Shown here one piece after another: positions 8,717 through 17,454 of a stretch of 64,000 bases of DNA. Source of the stretch: Acidimicrobiales bacterium (GTDB lineage Bacteria > Actinomycetota > Acidimicrobiia > Acidimicrobiales > JADJXE01). Location of the stretch: contig JADJXE010000001.1 in assembly GCA_016716005.1 (NCBI GenBank), forward strand, positions 757,001 through 821,000, written 5' to 3'. The number at the start of each line of letters is the position of its first letter. Positions within the stretch are counted from its first letter, which is position 1. Both the position numbers and the translations under genes were made by a program. A model generated the notes under the pieces. The model was not told the origin of the DNA. It ran no database searches and saw nothing but the letters and a program-made list of their open reading frames with translations.

Positions 8717-9019
8717 ATGCACAACCTGCACCGGCTCGACCGGGGCAGACCCGACGCCGGCTTCGACTGGGCGGTGCGCTTCGACGAGCGGGTGCGGCGG
8801 CTCCTGCTCGGGGGCGAGTGGGAGGCGCTCCTCTCGCTCGACCGCGATCCCGACCACGCCCTCGCCGCGCCCACGTCCGAGCGCCTGCTGCCGCTGCTCT
8901 ACCGGGCCGGCCTGGCCGAGGCCGCCGGCGAGCCGCCCGAGGTGCTGGTCGACGGGTACGCCTACGGCTCGCTGTCGATGACCTCGCTCACGCTGGGGGC
9001 ACCGGGCCTCGGCACCTGA
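8717..9019 (+). pseudogene. C-terminal remnant of a 4,5-DOPA-dioxygenase-type extradiol dioxygenase
   Basis: The 100 residues match the end of class III (LigB/YgiD/DODA) extradiol dioxygenases: HNLHRLD, PDAGFDWAVRFDE, HALAAPTSERLLPLLY-type segment and the closing GYAYGSLSMTS. Full proteins are about 260 residues and carry their first metal-binding histidines in the missing part. Nothing homologous is seen between here and the ThDP gene 59 bases upstream. This is therefore a 5'-deleted gene, probably lost in the same event that brought the ThDP gene next to it. An ATG happens to lie at the break. Confidence 0.75.
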
Positions 9020-9034
9020 TCGGGGGGTCGACCG

Positions 9035-11308
9035 TCAGGCGAGCGCCTCGACCCGGGCCGGGACGTGCTTGTGCCACGGTGTCCCCGCCCACGGGTCGCG
9101 GTCCTCGCTGGCGGTGAGCTCGTTGGGTGCGGCGCCGTTCGGCACCAGCGATCCGTCGTCGCCCGGGTGGTCGAGGCCCATCCCGTTGGGGAGCGACACG
9201 TGCCCGGGCTGCATGGTGTCGCTCACCTCCACCAGCACCTCGAGGGCTCCCCGGCGGGTGCTCACCCGGGCCCGCCCGCCGTCGGTGAGCCCGAGGCGCG
9301 CCGCGTCGGCCGGACTGACCCTGAGCGCGCCGCCCGGGTCGCGCTTCCGCCACGCCGGGTCGCGCATGATCGTGTTGGCCGTGAACGAGCGCCGCTCGCC
9401 GGCCGAGAGCACCAGGGGCCACTCGGGGTCAGGAGCGGGCGGAGGCTCCACCGCCAGCCCGCGCAGCTCGTCGAGCAGCTCCGGCAGGCACAGCTGGACC
9501 TTCCCGTCGGCCGTCCGGACCCGGCGCCAGGTCGCGTCGGGCTCGTCGTCGGTGATCACCACGCCCGACGGGCTGGTGAGGATGGCCTCGAACAGGCGCT
9601 CACCGGCCTCGAGCCCCTCGCCGTCGAAGCCCGCCCGCCGGGTGCCCTCCGGGTTGGCGAGGACGCAGCGGTGGGCCGCGCCCCACAGGACGGCGGCCGC
9701 GGCGGCGCCGTCCGGCAGGGTCGGCCCGAGGGTGCGGTACAGCACGACGGGTGCCAGCCGGCCGAGCTCCGGGTCGGCCGTCGTGGCCGCGAAGAAGGCG
9801 TCGGCGAAGGCGGCCCGGCCCCGGCCGGCCGCCTCGCGGAGCGGGGCCACACGGTCCTCGCCGAGGGCGCCGAGGGCCTCCACCAGCCGGGCGTGGATCT
9901 CGGGCTCGGCCAGCACGCCCGGGGGCGGCTCCAGCAGCGGCCGGCGCAGGTGGAAGACGTTGCGGGGGAAGTCGAAGTTGAAGAACGTGGCCTCCCACTT
10001 CTCGTACTGCGTCGGTACCGGCAGCACGTAGTGGGCGAGGCGGGCCGTCTCGGTCATGGCCACGTCGATCACCACGACCAGCTCGAGAGCAGCGAGCGCC
10101 TCGCGCATCCGGCGCGAGTCGGCCAGCGAGTGCGCCGGGTTGGCGCTCTCGACGAGCATCGCCCGGTAGCGCGCCGGGTGATCGGTGAGGATCTCGTCGG
10201 CGATCACGTTGCAGGGGACCAGGCCGGAGATGATCGGCGCGCCGGCGACGGGGCTGCGGGGCCGCGCCGCCTCGTCGCCCGAGTCGCGGCCCAGTGCCAC
10301 GAGGCTCGACGGCGCGTACTGGGCGCCGGGGCGGGCGAGGTTCCCGGTCAGGAGCCACACCAGCTTCTCGAGGTAGCTCACCAAGGTGGAGTGCCGGTTC
10401 ATCTGCACGCCCAGGTCCTCGAGCACGGCCACGCCGGCCGCGGCGGCGATCCGGCGGGCGGTGGCCCGCACCTCGGCCTCGTCGAGGCCGCAGCGGGCGC
10501 AGCAGTCGGCCACCGGCACCCGGCCGAGCGCATCGAGCACCTCGTCGGCGCCGTCGGCGTGCTCGGCGAGCCAGGCCGTGTCGACAAGCCCCTCCCCGAC
10601 CAGCACGGCGCCGAGGGCGGCCATCAGCCAGGCGTCGGTACCCGGCCGGAGCTGGAGGTGCACGTCGGCCAGCTCGGCCGTCTCGCTGCGCCGGGGGTCG
10701 ACGACGATCAGGCAGCGCCCGGGGTCGCGAGCGATCTCCTTCAGGGTGGTGCGGGCGTGCGGGAACCCGTGGGTCTGCCAGGGGTTCTTGCCCACGAACA
10801 GGGCCACCTCGCAGCCCTCGACGTCGGCCCGCACGCCGGTGCCGAGCATGCGGGCGTTCACCCAGAACTCGCCGGTCTTCTCCTGGGCAAGGGCGTTGGA
10901 GCGGTACCGGCCCCCGAGGGCCCGCAGGGTGGCCCCGCTGTAGGCGCCTCCGAGGTGGTTCCCCTGCCCGCCGCCGCCGTAGTAGAAGATCGTCTCCCCG
11001 CCGTGGGCGTCGCGGATCTCGAGGAACCGCTGGGCGATCTCGGTGATGGCCGCGTCCCAGCCGATCTCCTCGAACGAGCCGTCGGGCCGCCGCCGCAGCG
11101 GGCTCGTCGGGCGGCCCCTCGCGTTCTGGTAGTGATCGAGCCGGAGGGCCTTCTCGCAGGTGTAGCCGGCCGAGGCCGGGTGGGCCTTGTCACCCCGGAT
11201 GCGCTCGAAGCGGCGGCCGTCGGGCCCACCGAGGCGCACCTCGATCCCGCAGTTGCACTCGCAGAGGATGCACGCGCTCTGCCGCCAACCGGTGTCGTCC
11301 GTCGCCAT
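9035..11308 (-). CDS. Molybdopterin-dependent oxidoreductase (formate dehydrogenase/BisC-like)
   Basis: A 757-residue catalytic subunit of the DMSO-reductase family, binding a molybdopterin guanine dinucleotide cofactor. The N terminus has an iron-sulfur motif C-x-x-C-x-C-N-C-G (residues about 13-20) and a fourth Cys in GYTCEKALRLDHYQ. Typical internal segments follow (WDAAITEIAQRF, KNPWQTHGFPHAR, VVDPRRSETAELADVHL), then a C-terminal cofactor-closing domain (LSAGERRSFTANTIMRDPAW, VSLPNGMG). There is no twin-arginine signal, so it is probably cytoplasmic. No partner subunit genes are adjacent. The substrate is unknown; formate or an organic oxo-compound are possibilities. No in-frame TGA lies at the metal-ligand position. 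Confidence 0.88.
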   Translation of the reverse strand: MATDDTGWRQSACILCECNCGIEVRLGGPDGRRFERIRGDKAHPASAGYTCEKALRLDHYQNARGRPTSPLRRRPDGSFEEIGWDAAITEIAQRFLEIRDAHGGETIFYYGGGGQGNHLGGAYSGATLRALGGRYRSNALAQEKTGEFWVNARMLGTGVRADVEGCEVALFVGKNPWQTHGFPHARTTLKEIARDPGRCLIVVDPRRSETAELADVHLQLRPGTDAWLMAALGAVLVGEGLVDTAWLAEHADGADEVLDALGRVPVADCCARCGLDEAEVRATARRIAAAAGVAVLEDLGVQMNRHSTLVSYLEKLVWLLTGNLARPGAQYAPSSLVALGRDSGDEAARPRSPVAGAPIISGLVPCNVIADEILTDHPARYRAMLVESANPAHSLADSRRMREALAALELVVVIDVAMTETARLAHYVLPVPTQYEKWEATFFNFDFPRNVFHLRRPLLEPPPGVLAEPEIHARLVEALGALGEDRVAPLREAAGRGRAAFADAFFAATTADPELGRLAPVVLYRTLGPTLPDGAAAAAVLWGAAHRCVLANPEGTRRAGFDGEGLEAGERLFEAILTSPSGVVITDDEPDATWRRVRTADGKVQLCLPELLDELRGLAVEPPPAPDPEWPLVLSAGERRSFTANTIMRDPAWRKRDPGGALRVSPADAARLGLTDGGRARVSTRRGALEVLVEVSDTMQPGHVSLPNGMGLDHPGDDGSLVPNGAAPNELTASEDRDPWAGTPWHKHVPARVEALA

Positions 11309-11329
11309 CGGAACGCTCCCCCGGGTCGC

Positions 11330-13591
11330 CTACTCGCCGGCCATCTCGGCCCGCAGCTCGACCGCCGCCTGGGTCGGACCGTCGCGGCCCCACATCTCGT
11401 AGACGACCTCGCGGATCAGCCCGGTGAACGCGAACGGGGCGTCGTAGTCGTCGCTGATGGGCGACCGGCCGTTGCGGCCGATGTCGAGGCCGCCCGATCC
11501 GAGCATCCGCACGACGCGGGGCGTCGACGCCGACGCCACCACGGCGCCGTCGACGATCAGCTCCAGCGTGGCCGCGCTCTCTTCCCTCACGACCCGGACC
11601 GACACGACCGCCTCTCCCTCGGGCAGCATCGCGGGCGCCGCCACCTTCGTCCGGATGCCGAGCGCGTTGTACTCGAACCGGGCCGCGCCGTCGGCCACGT
11701 AGAGCACGTAGCCCACCCCGTGGCTGCCGTGCGCCACGAGCACGCCGTCGTCACCGGCCGCCCGCTCCAGCCGCACGTCGAGCCGCCACGACCGGCCGCC
11801 GAGGCGGGGGGCCACGTCGGCCGGCAGGTGCGACAGCGGGGGCAGGTACCGGTAGCGCCCGGACACGTGCGGCGTGCCCGGGCGGGGTGGGCCGGCGAAC
11901 AGCTCGATGGTGCGGTCGTCGAGGGGGAGCACGCCGTTGCGGCCCGCCTCGACCCACCAGGCGTCCACCAGCTCGCGGAGCTTGTCGGGACGCTCGGCGG
12001 CCAGGTCGTGCAGCTCCGAGAAGTCCTCGTCGAGGTGGTAGAGCTCCCAGGCGTCGTCCTCGTAGGGCGTGCCCGCCATGTGGCGGGTCACCGCCTTCCA
12101 GCCGTCGAGCCAGATGCCCCGGTGCCCGAGCTGCTCGAAGTACTGCACGCCCTTGCGGCTGGGCGCGTCCGGCTCGTCCCAGGTGTAGGCCAGGCTCACG
12201 CCGTGGATCGGCTGCTGGGGATGGCCGCCCACCGTCTCCGGCGCGTCGATGCCCGTCACCTCGAGGATCGTGGGGACGATGTCGACGATGTGGTGGAACT
12301 GCGTCCGGATGCCGCCCCCGTCGTGGATGCGGGCGGGCCAGTGCACGATCAGAGGGTCGCGCACCCCGCCCCCGTGGGTGTTCTGCTTGTACCAGCGGAG
12401 CGGCGTGTTGCCGGCCTGGGCCCAGCCCCACGGGTAGTTCGAGTGGCTGCGGGGCCCGCCGATCTCGTCGAGCTGGTCGCGGACGATCGCCTCGATGTCC
12501 TCGCCCACCAGGTTGAAGAAGCTGAACTCGTCCATCACGCCGTAGGGCCCGCCCTCCTGGCTGGCCCCGTTGTCGGACACGAGGACCACGAGGGTGTCGT
12601 CGAGCTCGCCGATGTCCGCGAGGAAGTCGACGAGCCGGCCGAGGTGGTGGTCGGTGTGGTCGAGGAAGGCGGCGAAGGCCTCCTGCAGCCGCGCCGCGAA
12701 GCGCTGCTGCGCTGGGGTGAGGTCGTCCCAGGCCGGCACCCCCGGGTTGCGGGGCGCCAGGCCGGTGCCCTCGGGGACCACGCCCAGGGCCTGCTGGCGC
12801 TCGAACCACTCCTCGCGCACCACGTCCCAGCCGGCGTCGAAGCGGCCCCGGTACTTGGCCAGGTACTCCGGGGGCGCCTGGTGCGGGGCGTGGGTGGCGC
12901 CGAAGGACAGGTACATCAGCCAGGGCCGGTCGGCGCGCACCGACCGCAGGTCGCGGACCATGCCGATGGCCTGGTCGACCAGGTCCTCGGTGAGGTGGTA
13001 CCCGTCGTCGGGGCCGGCCGGCGGGTCGACGTGGTGGTTGTCGATGGTGAGCTCGGGGTGGAACTGGTCGGTCTCGCCCTGCAGGAACCCGTAGAAGCGG
13101 TCGAAGCCCCGGGCGAGGGGCCAGTTGTCGTGCGGGCCGGCCGCCGAGCACTCGATCATGGGCGCCAGGTGCCACTTCCCCACCGCGTAGGTGGCGTAGC
13201 CGTAGGGCTCGAGCAGCTCGGCGACGGTGGCCGCGTCGCGGCTGATCGCCCCGCGCATGTGGGGGAAGCCGGTGTCGAAGTTGGACACCGACCGCATGCC
13301 CACCGCGTGGTGGTTGCGCCCGGTCAGCAGGCAGGCGCGCGACGGCGAGCACAGGGCGGTGGTGTGGAAGCCCGTGTACCGCAGGCCGCCGGCGGCCAGC
13401 CGGTCCATGGTGGGCGTGTCGATGGTGGAGCCGTAGCAGCCGAGGTGCCCGAAGCCCGTGTCGTCGAGCACCACCACCAGCACGTTCGGGGCGCCGCCCG
13501 GAGGCCGGGGCGGCGACGGCCACCACGGCGTCGACTCGAGGTGGGTCCGGCCGATCGTGCCGCCGAAGGCCTCGGCCCGGTCCTGGCTCAT
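11330..13591 (-). CDS. Arylsulfatase (formylglycine type)
   Basis: Hydrolyses sulfate esters. The 753-residue protein has the metal-binding start VVVLDDTGFGHLG (about 38-51) and the signature C-x-P-S-R at Cys81 (ALCSPSRACLLTGRNHH), where Cys would be converted to formylglycine. The catalytic VGKWHL and the later SDNGAS metal site are also present. A C-terminal region of about 200 residues is beta-rich (after position 520). No signal peptide is seen, so it may be cytoplasmic or exported otherwise. Its ATG overlaps the stop of the second sulfatase gene (ATGA at 13588-13591), so translation is coupled. No formylglycine-generating enzyme is in the window. Confidence 0.93.
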   Translation of the reverse strand: MSQDRAEAFGGTIGRTHLESTPWWPSPPRPPGGAPNVLVVVLDDTGFGHLGCYGSTIDTPTMDRLAAGGLRYTGFHTTALCSPSRACLLTGRNHHAVGMRSVSNFDTGFPHMRGAISRDAATVAELLEPYGYATYAVGKWHLAPMIECSAAGPHDNWPLARGFDRFYGFLQGETDQFHPELTIDNHHVDPPAGPDDGYHLTEDLVDQAIGMVRDLRSVRADRPWLMYLSFGATHAPHQAPPEYLAKYRGRFDAGWDVVREEWFERQQALGVVPEGTGLAPRNPGVPAWDDLTPAQQRFAARLQEAFAAFLDHTDHHLGRLVDFLADIGELDDTLVVLVSDNGASQEGGPYGVMDEFSFFNLVGEDIEAIVRDQLDEIGGPRSHSNYPWGWAQAGNTPLRWYKQNTHGGGVRDPLIVHWPARIHDGGGIRTQFHHIVDIVPTILEVTGIDAPETVGGHPQQPIHGVSLAYTWDEPDAPSRKGVQYFEQLGHRGIWLDGWKAVTRHMAGTPYEDDAWELYHLDEDFSELHDLAAERPDKLRELVDAWWVEAGRNGVLPLDDRTIELFAGPPRPGTPHVSGRYRYLPPLSHLPADVAPRLGGRSWRLDVRLERAAGDDGVLVAHGSHGVGYVLYVADGAARFEYNALGIRTKVAAPAMLPEGEAVVSVRVVREESAATLELIVDGAVVASASTPRVVRMLGSGGLDIGRNGRSPISDDYDAPFAFTGLIREVVYEMWGRDGPTQAAVELRAEMAGE

Positions 13592-15132
13592 ACGGGTGCC
13601 TCCAGCGGTCGGCGCCGCCCGAGGGGCGGCAGGGGCGGCGCGAGGCGGAGCGCCTCGGCCACCAGCTCGTCGCGCCGGGCCCGGCACCCCGGGTCGTCCC
13701 AGCGGTTCACGTGCTGCTGCGGGTCGTCGTCGAGGTCGTACAGCTCGCCCTCGGAGCCGTCGTGCAGGGTGCCCGGCAGGTACGTGGTCGCCAGGAGCCC
13801 CTCCCGGTAGAGCGTGCGGGCGTGGACCCGGTGGCCTGCGGGGTGCACGCTGTCCCACTCGGTGAGCACCTGCTCGCGCCGCTGGGCGGCGGCATCGTCC
13901 TCCGACACCGGCAGGGGCCGCCCCTGCATCCACCCGGGCACCTCGACGCCGGCCACCGCGCAGAACGTCGGGGCCAGGTCGACGAGGCCCACCGGCGCCG
14001 CCACCCGGGCCGGCACCGGGCCGGCCGAGGGCGCTGGCCGCCAGACCAGCGGGAGCCGCAGCAGCCCGTCGACGTGGTAGGGGCCCTTGAACAGCAGGCC
14101 GAAGTCGCCCTGCAGCTCGCCGTGGTCGGTGGTGACGATCACGTCGGTGTCCTCCCCCCACCCCCGCTGCTCGACGCACCCGAGGATGCGCCCGAGCGCC
14201 TCGTCGAGGAGCTCGACCTCCACGTGGACGGCGGCGTTCACCTCGCGCACCTGGTCGGGGGTGAGCGTGGCCGGCACCCACGCCTCGGGCGCCTCGTAGT
14301 TGGACACCACCCGGCCCTCGTACCAGGCCATCCAGTGGCGGGGCTTGGCCGACAGGATCCGCTCGCGCTCGGCGGCCGTGGGCGGGTAGCCGGCCGGCAG
14401 GTCGAGGTCGCGCCAGCCCACCCGGTGACGCTCGGAGGCGGGCGGGTCCCAGGGGTGGTGGGGGTCGGGGAACGACACCCAGCAGAACCAGTCGGCGTCG
14501 TCGGGGAGCGAGTCGAGCCAGGCCAGCGCCCGCTCGGCGACCCAGTCGGTGTGGTACAGGTCCCGAGGGATGGGGTTGACCTTCACCTGCGGGGCGCCGG
14601 TGTCGCCGCCGCCCATCTCGTTGACCTGCAGGCCGACGTTGATGACGGGGTAGTAGTCGCCCACGTGCTCCGCGTGCAGCGACTGCATCCAGCGGGCGTA
14701 GTGCGTGAACCCGACGGCCCCGTGGGCAGCCAGCTCCATGTGGTCGAAGCCGCGGTGGGGGCCGAACTCGCCGTCGCGGGCCAGTCGGTTCTCGGGGAAC
14801 CGCAGGAACGGGTCGAAGTAGGGCTCGAAGTGCGACTTGCCGATGAGGGCGGTGCGGTAGCCGGCGCCGTGGAGCACCGTTGCGACGCTGGGCGCGTCGG
14901 GCGGCAGGGCGACGCCGTTCATCCACACGCCGTGGGCGCTGACCCCCTGCCCCGTCACCATGGTGGCGCGCGAGGGCATGCACACGACGCTGGCCGGGTG
15001 GGCCCGGTCGTAGACGATCCCCTGGGCCGCGAGGCGGTCGACGACCGGGGTGCGGGCCACGGTGCCGCCGTTGCAGCCGAGGCTGTCGTAGCGCTGCTGG
15101 TCGGTGGTCACGAACAGGATCTTGCGGCCCAT
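13588..15132 (-). CDS. Sulfatase-family hydrolase
   Basis: Second type-I sulfatase or phosphonate-monoester-hydrolase-like enzyme, 514 residues. It begins KILFVTTDQQRYDSLGC, with the metal Asp at 11. The nucleophile Cys51 is in VVCMPSRATMVTG (C-x-P-S-R), GKSHFEPYFDP follows, and TTDHGELQGDFGL closes the metal site. The layout (DQQR start, C-terminal LYDLDDDP) is that of choline-sulfatase or heparan N-sulfatase-like proteins. It is the middle gene of a three-gene minus-strand operon: its ATG overlaps the stop of the SRPBCC gene (TGATG) and its stop overlaps the arylsulfatase start. Confidence 0.92.
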   Translation of the reverse strand: MGRKILFVTTDQQRYDSLGCNGGTVARTPVVDRLAAQGIVYDRAHPASVVCMPSRATMVTGQGVSAHGVWMNGVALPPDAPSVATVLHGAGYRTALIGKSHFEPYFDPFLRFPENRLARDGEFGPHRGFDHMELAAHGAVGFTHYARWMQSLHAEHVGDYYPVINVGLQVNEMGGGDTGAPQVKVNPIPRDLYHTDWVAERALAWLDSLPDDADWFCWVSFPDPHHPWDPPASERHRVGWRDLDLPAGYPPTAAERERILSAKPRHWMAWYEGRVVSNYEAPEAWVPATLTPDQVREVNAAVHVEVELLDEALGRILGCVEQRGWGEDTDVIVTTDHGELQGDFGLLFKGPYHVDGLLRLPLVWRPAPSAGPVPARVAAPVGLVDLAPTFCAVAGVEVPGWMQGRPLPVSEDDAAAQRREQVLTEWDSVHPAGHRVHARTLYREGLLATTYLPGTLHDGSEGELYDLDDDPQQHVNRWDDPGCRARRDELVAEALRLAPPLPPLGRRRPLEAPV

Positions 15133-15524
15133 CACCCGGTCTCCAGCATCGTCTCGAGGTTGGCGAGGGCGGCGGCGACGGCCGCGCCGAGCACCAGCAC
15201 CAGCGGCGCCGGCTCCACCTCCGTCGAGTAGGCCACGAGCGAGTCGGCCGGCCCGAGCTCGAAGACGTCGACGGTGGCGAGGTGCCGGCTGACGGGCACG
15301 CCGCCGGTGATCCGGTACTGGAACCGGCGCAGCTCCGGGTCGCACGTGACGATCTGCTCGACCAGCTCGAGGCCCGACGCCAGACCGATCCGGCGGACGT
15401 CGCCGTCGACCGTCGACCAGGTGATGCCGGGGAACCAGCCTGCCAGCGCGGCGGCGTCGCCCACCAGCGCCCACACGTCGTCGGCCGAGCGGGCGATGCG
15501 CACGGAGCTCCTGGTGGTGGCCAC
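15132..15524 (-). CDS. SRPBCC (polyketide cyclase/START-like) family protein
   Basis: A 130-residue helix-grip protein that would bind a hydrophobic small molecule. The family pattern is clear: an N-terminal strand with RIARSADDVWALVGDAAALAGWFPG, then RRIGLASGLELVEQIV and a C-terminal helix (ALANLETMLE). It is the first clear gene of the operon that continues into two sulfatases with stop/start overlap, which suggests a role in binding or processing the sulfated substrate (inference). Alternatives are a lipid-transfer or aromatase/cyclase role. Confidence 0.85.
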   Translation of the reverse strand: MATTRSSVRIARSADDVWALVGDAAALAGWFPGITWSTVDGDVRRIGLASGLELVEQIVTCDPELRRFQYRITGGVPVSRHLATVDVFELGPADSLVAYSTEVEPAPLVLVLGAAVAAALANLETMLETG

Positions 15525-15530
15525 CGCGCC

Positions 15531-15587
15531 TCAGCGCCCCTCGCCCGCCGGCTCGAAGCGCTCGTCTGGGGTTCGCAGGACGTCCAT
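15531..15587 (-). pseudogene. 18-codon leader ORF, resembles a haloalkane dehalogenase N terminus
   Basis: A short frame (MDVLRTPDERFEPAGEGR) begins after GAGGGG and stops seven bases before the SRPBCC start. The first eleven residues look like the conserved opening of bacterial haloalkane dehalogenases (MDVLRTP-[ED]-ERF). The rest of such a gene is absent, so it is probably a deletion remnant. It may still be translated as a leader peptide because it keeps a ribosome site and lies in the operon's 5' region. Confidence 0.3.
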
Positions 15588-15646
15588 CGGCCCCTCACCA
15601 TAAGTACTGACAGTCAACATGTCCATAGTTGGCGAGCCCCCGTGCC

Positions 15647-17341
15647 CTAGAGCTGGTCGAGGATCTCCTGCAGGCGGGCCCCGTCGGAATCCGTCCAGCC
15701 GTCGGCCGGCGCGACCGCTGACCAGCCGGTCACGAAGCTGTCGTTGTAGTTGTGCCCGTGGCCAGGCGAGGTGCTGAAGCCGGCGATGAGGTCGGCGACC
15801 ACCTGCACGAAGGTGACGCCGGGGAACCAGCCCACGTCCTCGGGCACGTCGAAGCCCGTGGGCGTGTGGCTCCACGGCTGCGGCCGCCAGAGCGTCTCCC
15901 AGTTCCACCACGTCACCGGGTCGGACGGGTGCTGCATGTACAGCACCCGCGGGCCGCTCCACGGGGCGTCCGGCAGGTCGCTCGCCCGGTTCATGAACCG
16001 CACCGTTCGCCCGCCGTCGAACACCGGCAGCCAGGAAGGGGTGCCGGCCTCTCGGGCCGCCTCCAGCTGGCGCCACACCTCGTTGCCGTTCGTGGGGCCG
16101 ACGAGGAGCACCCCGACGGCGTCGGCGGTCATGGCCGCCACCGAGGTGGCCGCATCGGGGCCGACGAAGGCCGCCTCGGCGCCGAACGAGCCCAGGCTCT
16201 CGCCGTACAGGACCAGCCGGGGACGGGACGCCTCGGGCAGCTGCACCCACCGCTCCTGCACGGCGTCGATGAGGGCCACGCCGGCCTCCGACGCCTTGTC
16301 CTTGTCGACGAGGAACGAGATCCAGCTCGGCAGGTAGGAGTACTGCATGGCGGCCATCGCGGTGTCGCCGGCGTGCAGGTACTCGAGGGCGCTGGCCGCG
16401 ACGGGGTTCACCCAACCGGTGCCGGTGACGGTGACGACGCACAGCACCTCGCGGTCGAAGGCGCCGGTTCGCTCCAGCTCCTGCACGACGACGTCGGCCC
16501 GCTCCTCGGGCGTGTCGGCGGTGCGGAGCCCGGCATAGACCCTGATCGGCTCGTCCACCCGCGCCTGCGGCCCGTGGAAGGCCTCGAGGTCGGCCACGCT
16601 CGTGGCCCCGGCCACGAAGCTGCGACCCTGCAGACCCAGCGTGTCCCATGCCGCCAGCGAGTCGGGGCTGCCGGACACCAGCGGGCTGGTGGGCTGCTCG
16701 ACGCCCTCGGCGGTGGTGGTGTCGAGGGTGCCGAACCGGTCGTTGGCGAACTCGATGAGGCGCTTGGCCACCACGTCGTTGCTGAGCGTCACGGTGATCG
16801 CGACCACGACGATCACCGTGAGCACCAGGGCCAGCACCCGGTTGACGGAGGTGGCCAGCCGCCGGTCGAGGCCCTTCACCGCGAAGCCGATCACCCGAGC
16901 GACGGCGAGCAGGACGCCCGAGAGCACGGCCGTGAGCACCAGCATCGGGAGCACCAGCAGCGGGGACAGGTGCGGCAGGCTCACCAGGTCGCGCTGGTCG
17001 CCCTGCGAGATCTGCCACACGACCACGCCGACCACCACCACGGCCGCGGCGACCGCCGCGAGCACCTGCCAGGCGCGGCGCACGGTGCCCGCTCCCGGCC
17101 CCCCCGACCCCGACCATCGGGCCGCGGCCCGGCCCAGCACCGCCAGCAGCACGCCCACGCCGTAGCCGATCATGAGGGAGATGGCGCTGACGGCGGCCTG
17201 CGACACCCACGACCGCGGGAGCAGCGTGGGGCGGAGAGAGGCGAACCAGAACAGCAGCGCGGCGGCCGCGCCGATCAGGTCGGGCCCGGCCACCAGGGCG
17301 CGCCGGAGCCGGTGTTCCGGCACGTCTCCGGCCGCCGTCAT
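15647..17341 (-). CDS. Membrane alpha/beta-hydrolase (Abhydrolase_9 family)
   Basis: About 564 residues in two parts. The N-terminal third has several hydrophobic membrane spans (LLFWFASLRPTLLPRSWV, a Gly-rich VGVLLAVLG span, VVVVGVVVW, LLVLPMLVLTAVLSG). A C-terminal alpha/beta-hydrolase domain has the nucleophile elbow YGESLGSFG. This arrangement matches the actinobacterial Abhydrolase_9_N/Abhydrolase_9 pair; substrates are unknown. The C-terminal region contains YMQHPSDPVTWW and GHGHNYND, likely carrying the acid and His. I start at ATG 17341; a TTG ten codons upstream is also in frame. It is transcribed divergently from the adenylate kinase gene. Confidence 0.85.
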   Translation of the reverse strand: MTAAGDVPEHRLRRALVAGPDLIGAAAALLFWFASLRPTLLPRSWVSQAAVSAISLMIGYGVGVLLAVLGRAAARWSGSGGPGAGTVRRAWQVLAAVAAAVVVVGVVVWQISQGDQRDLVSLPHLSPLLVLPMLVLTAVLSGVLLAVARVIGFAVKGLDRRLATSVNRVLALVLTVIVVVAITVTLSNDVVAKRLIEFANDRFGTLDTTTAEGVEQPTSPLVSGSPDSLAAWDTLGLQGRSFVAGATSVADLEAFHGPQARVDEPIRVYAGLRTADTPEERADVVVQELERTGAFDREVLCVVTVTGTGWVNPVAASALEYLHAGDTAMAAMQYSYLPSWISFLVDKDKASEAGVALIDAVQERWVQLPEASRPRLVLYGESLGSFGAEAAFVGPDAATSVAAMTADAVGVLLVGPTNGNEVWRQLEAAREAGTPSWLPVFDGGRTVRFMNRASDLPDAPWSGPRVLYMQHPSDPVTWWNWETLWRPQPWSHTPTGFDVPEDVGWFPGVTFVQVVADLIAGFSTSPGHGHNYNDSFVTGWSAVAPADGWTDSDGARLQEILDQL

Positions 17342-17454
17342 CGATCCCGACTCGTCCAACCCGACCCCCAAGCTGCCCGAAGCATGCCGTGCGCCGCCAG
17401 CGCCTTCAACCAGGGGGTCACCGGCCGCGCCCGCCCGCCGCGCGAAGGTGGGCG

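Noticed and set aside
9065..13810. A 1581-codon open frame on the plus strand
   Set aside because: It lies antisense to the molybdopterin oxidoreductase and the sulfatases. Its product is His/Gly/Arg/Val-rich with no family feature. It is a GC-bias artefact.
11330..15601. A single 1423-codon minus-strand frame covering both sulfatases
   Set aside because: Only the part from 13591 down is a protein family match. The upstream part is an Arg/Pro-rich shadow of the second sulfatase, which is coded in another frame.
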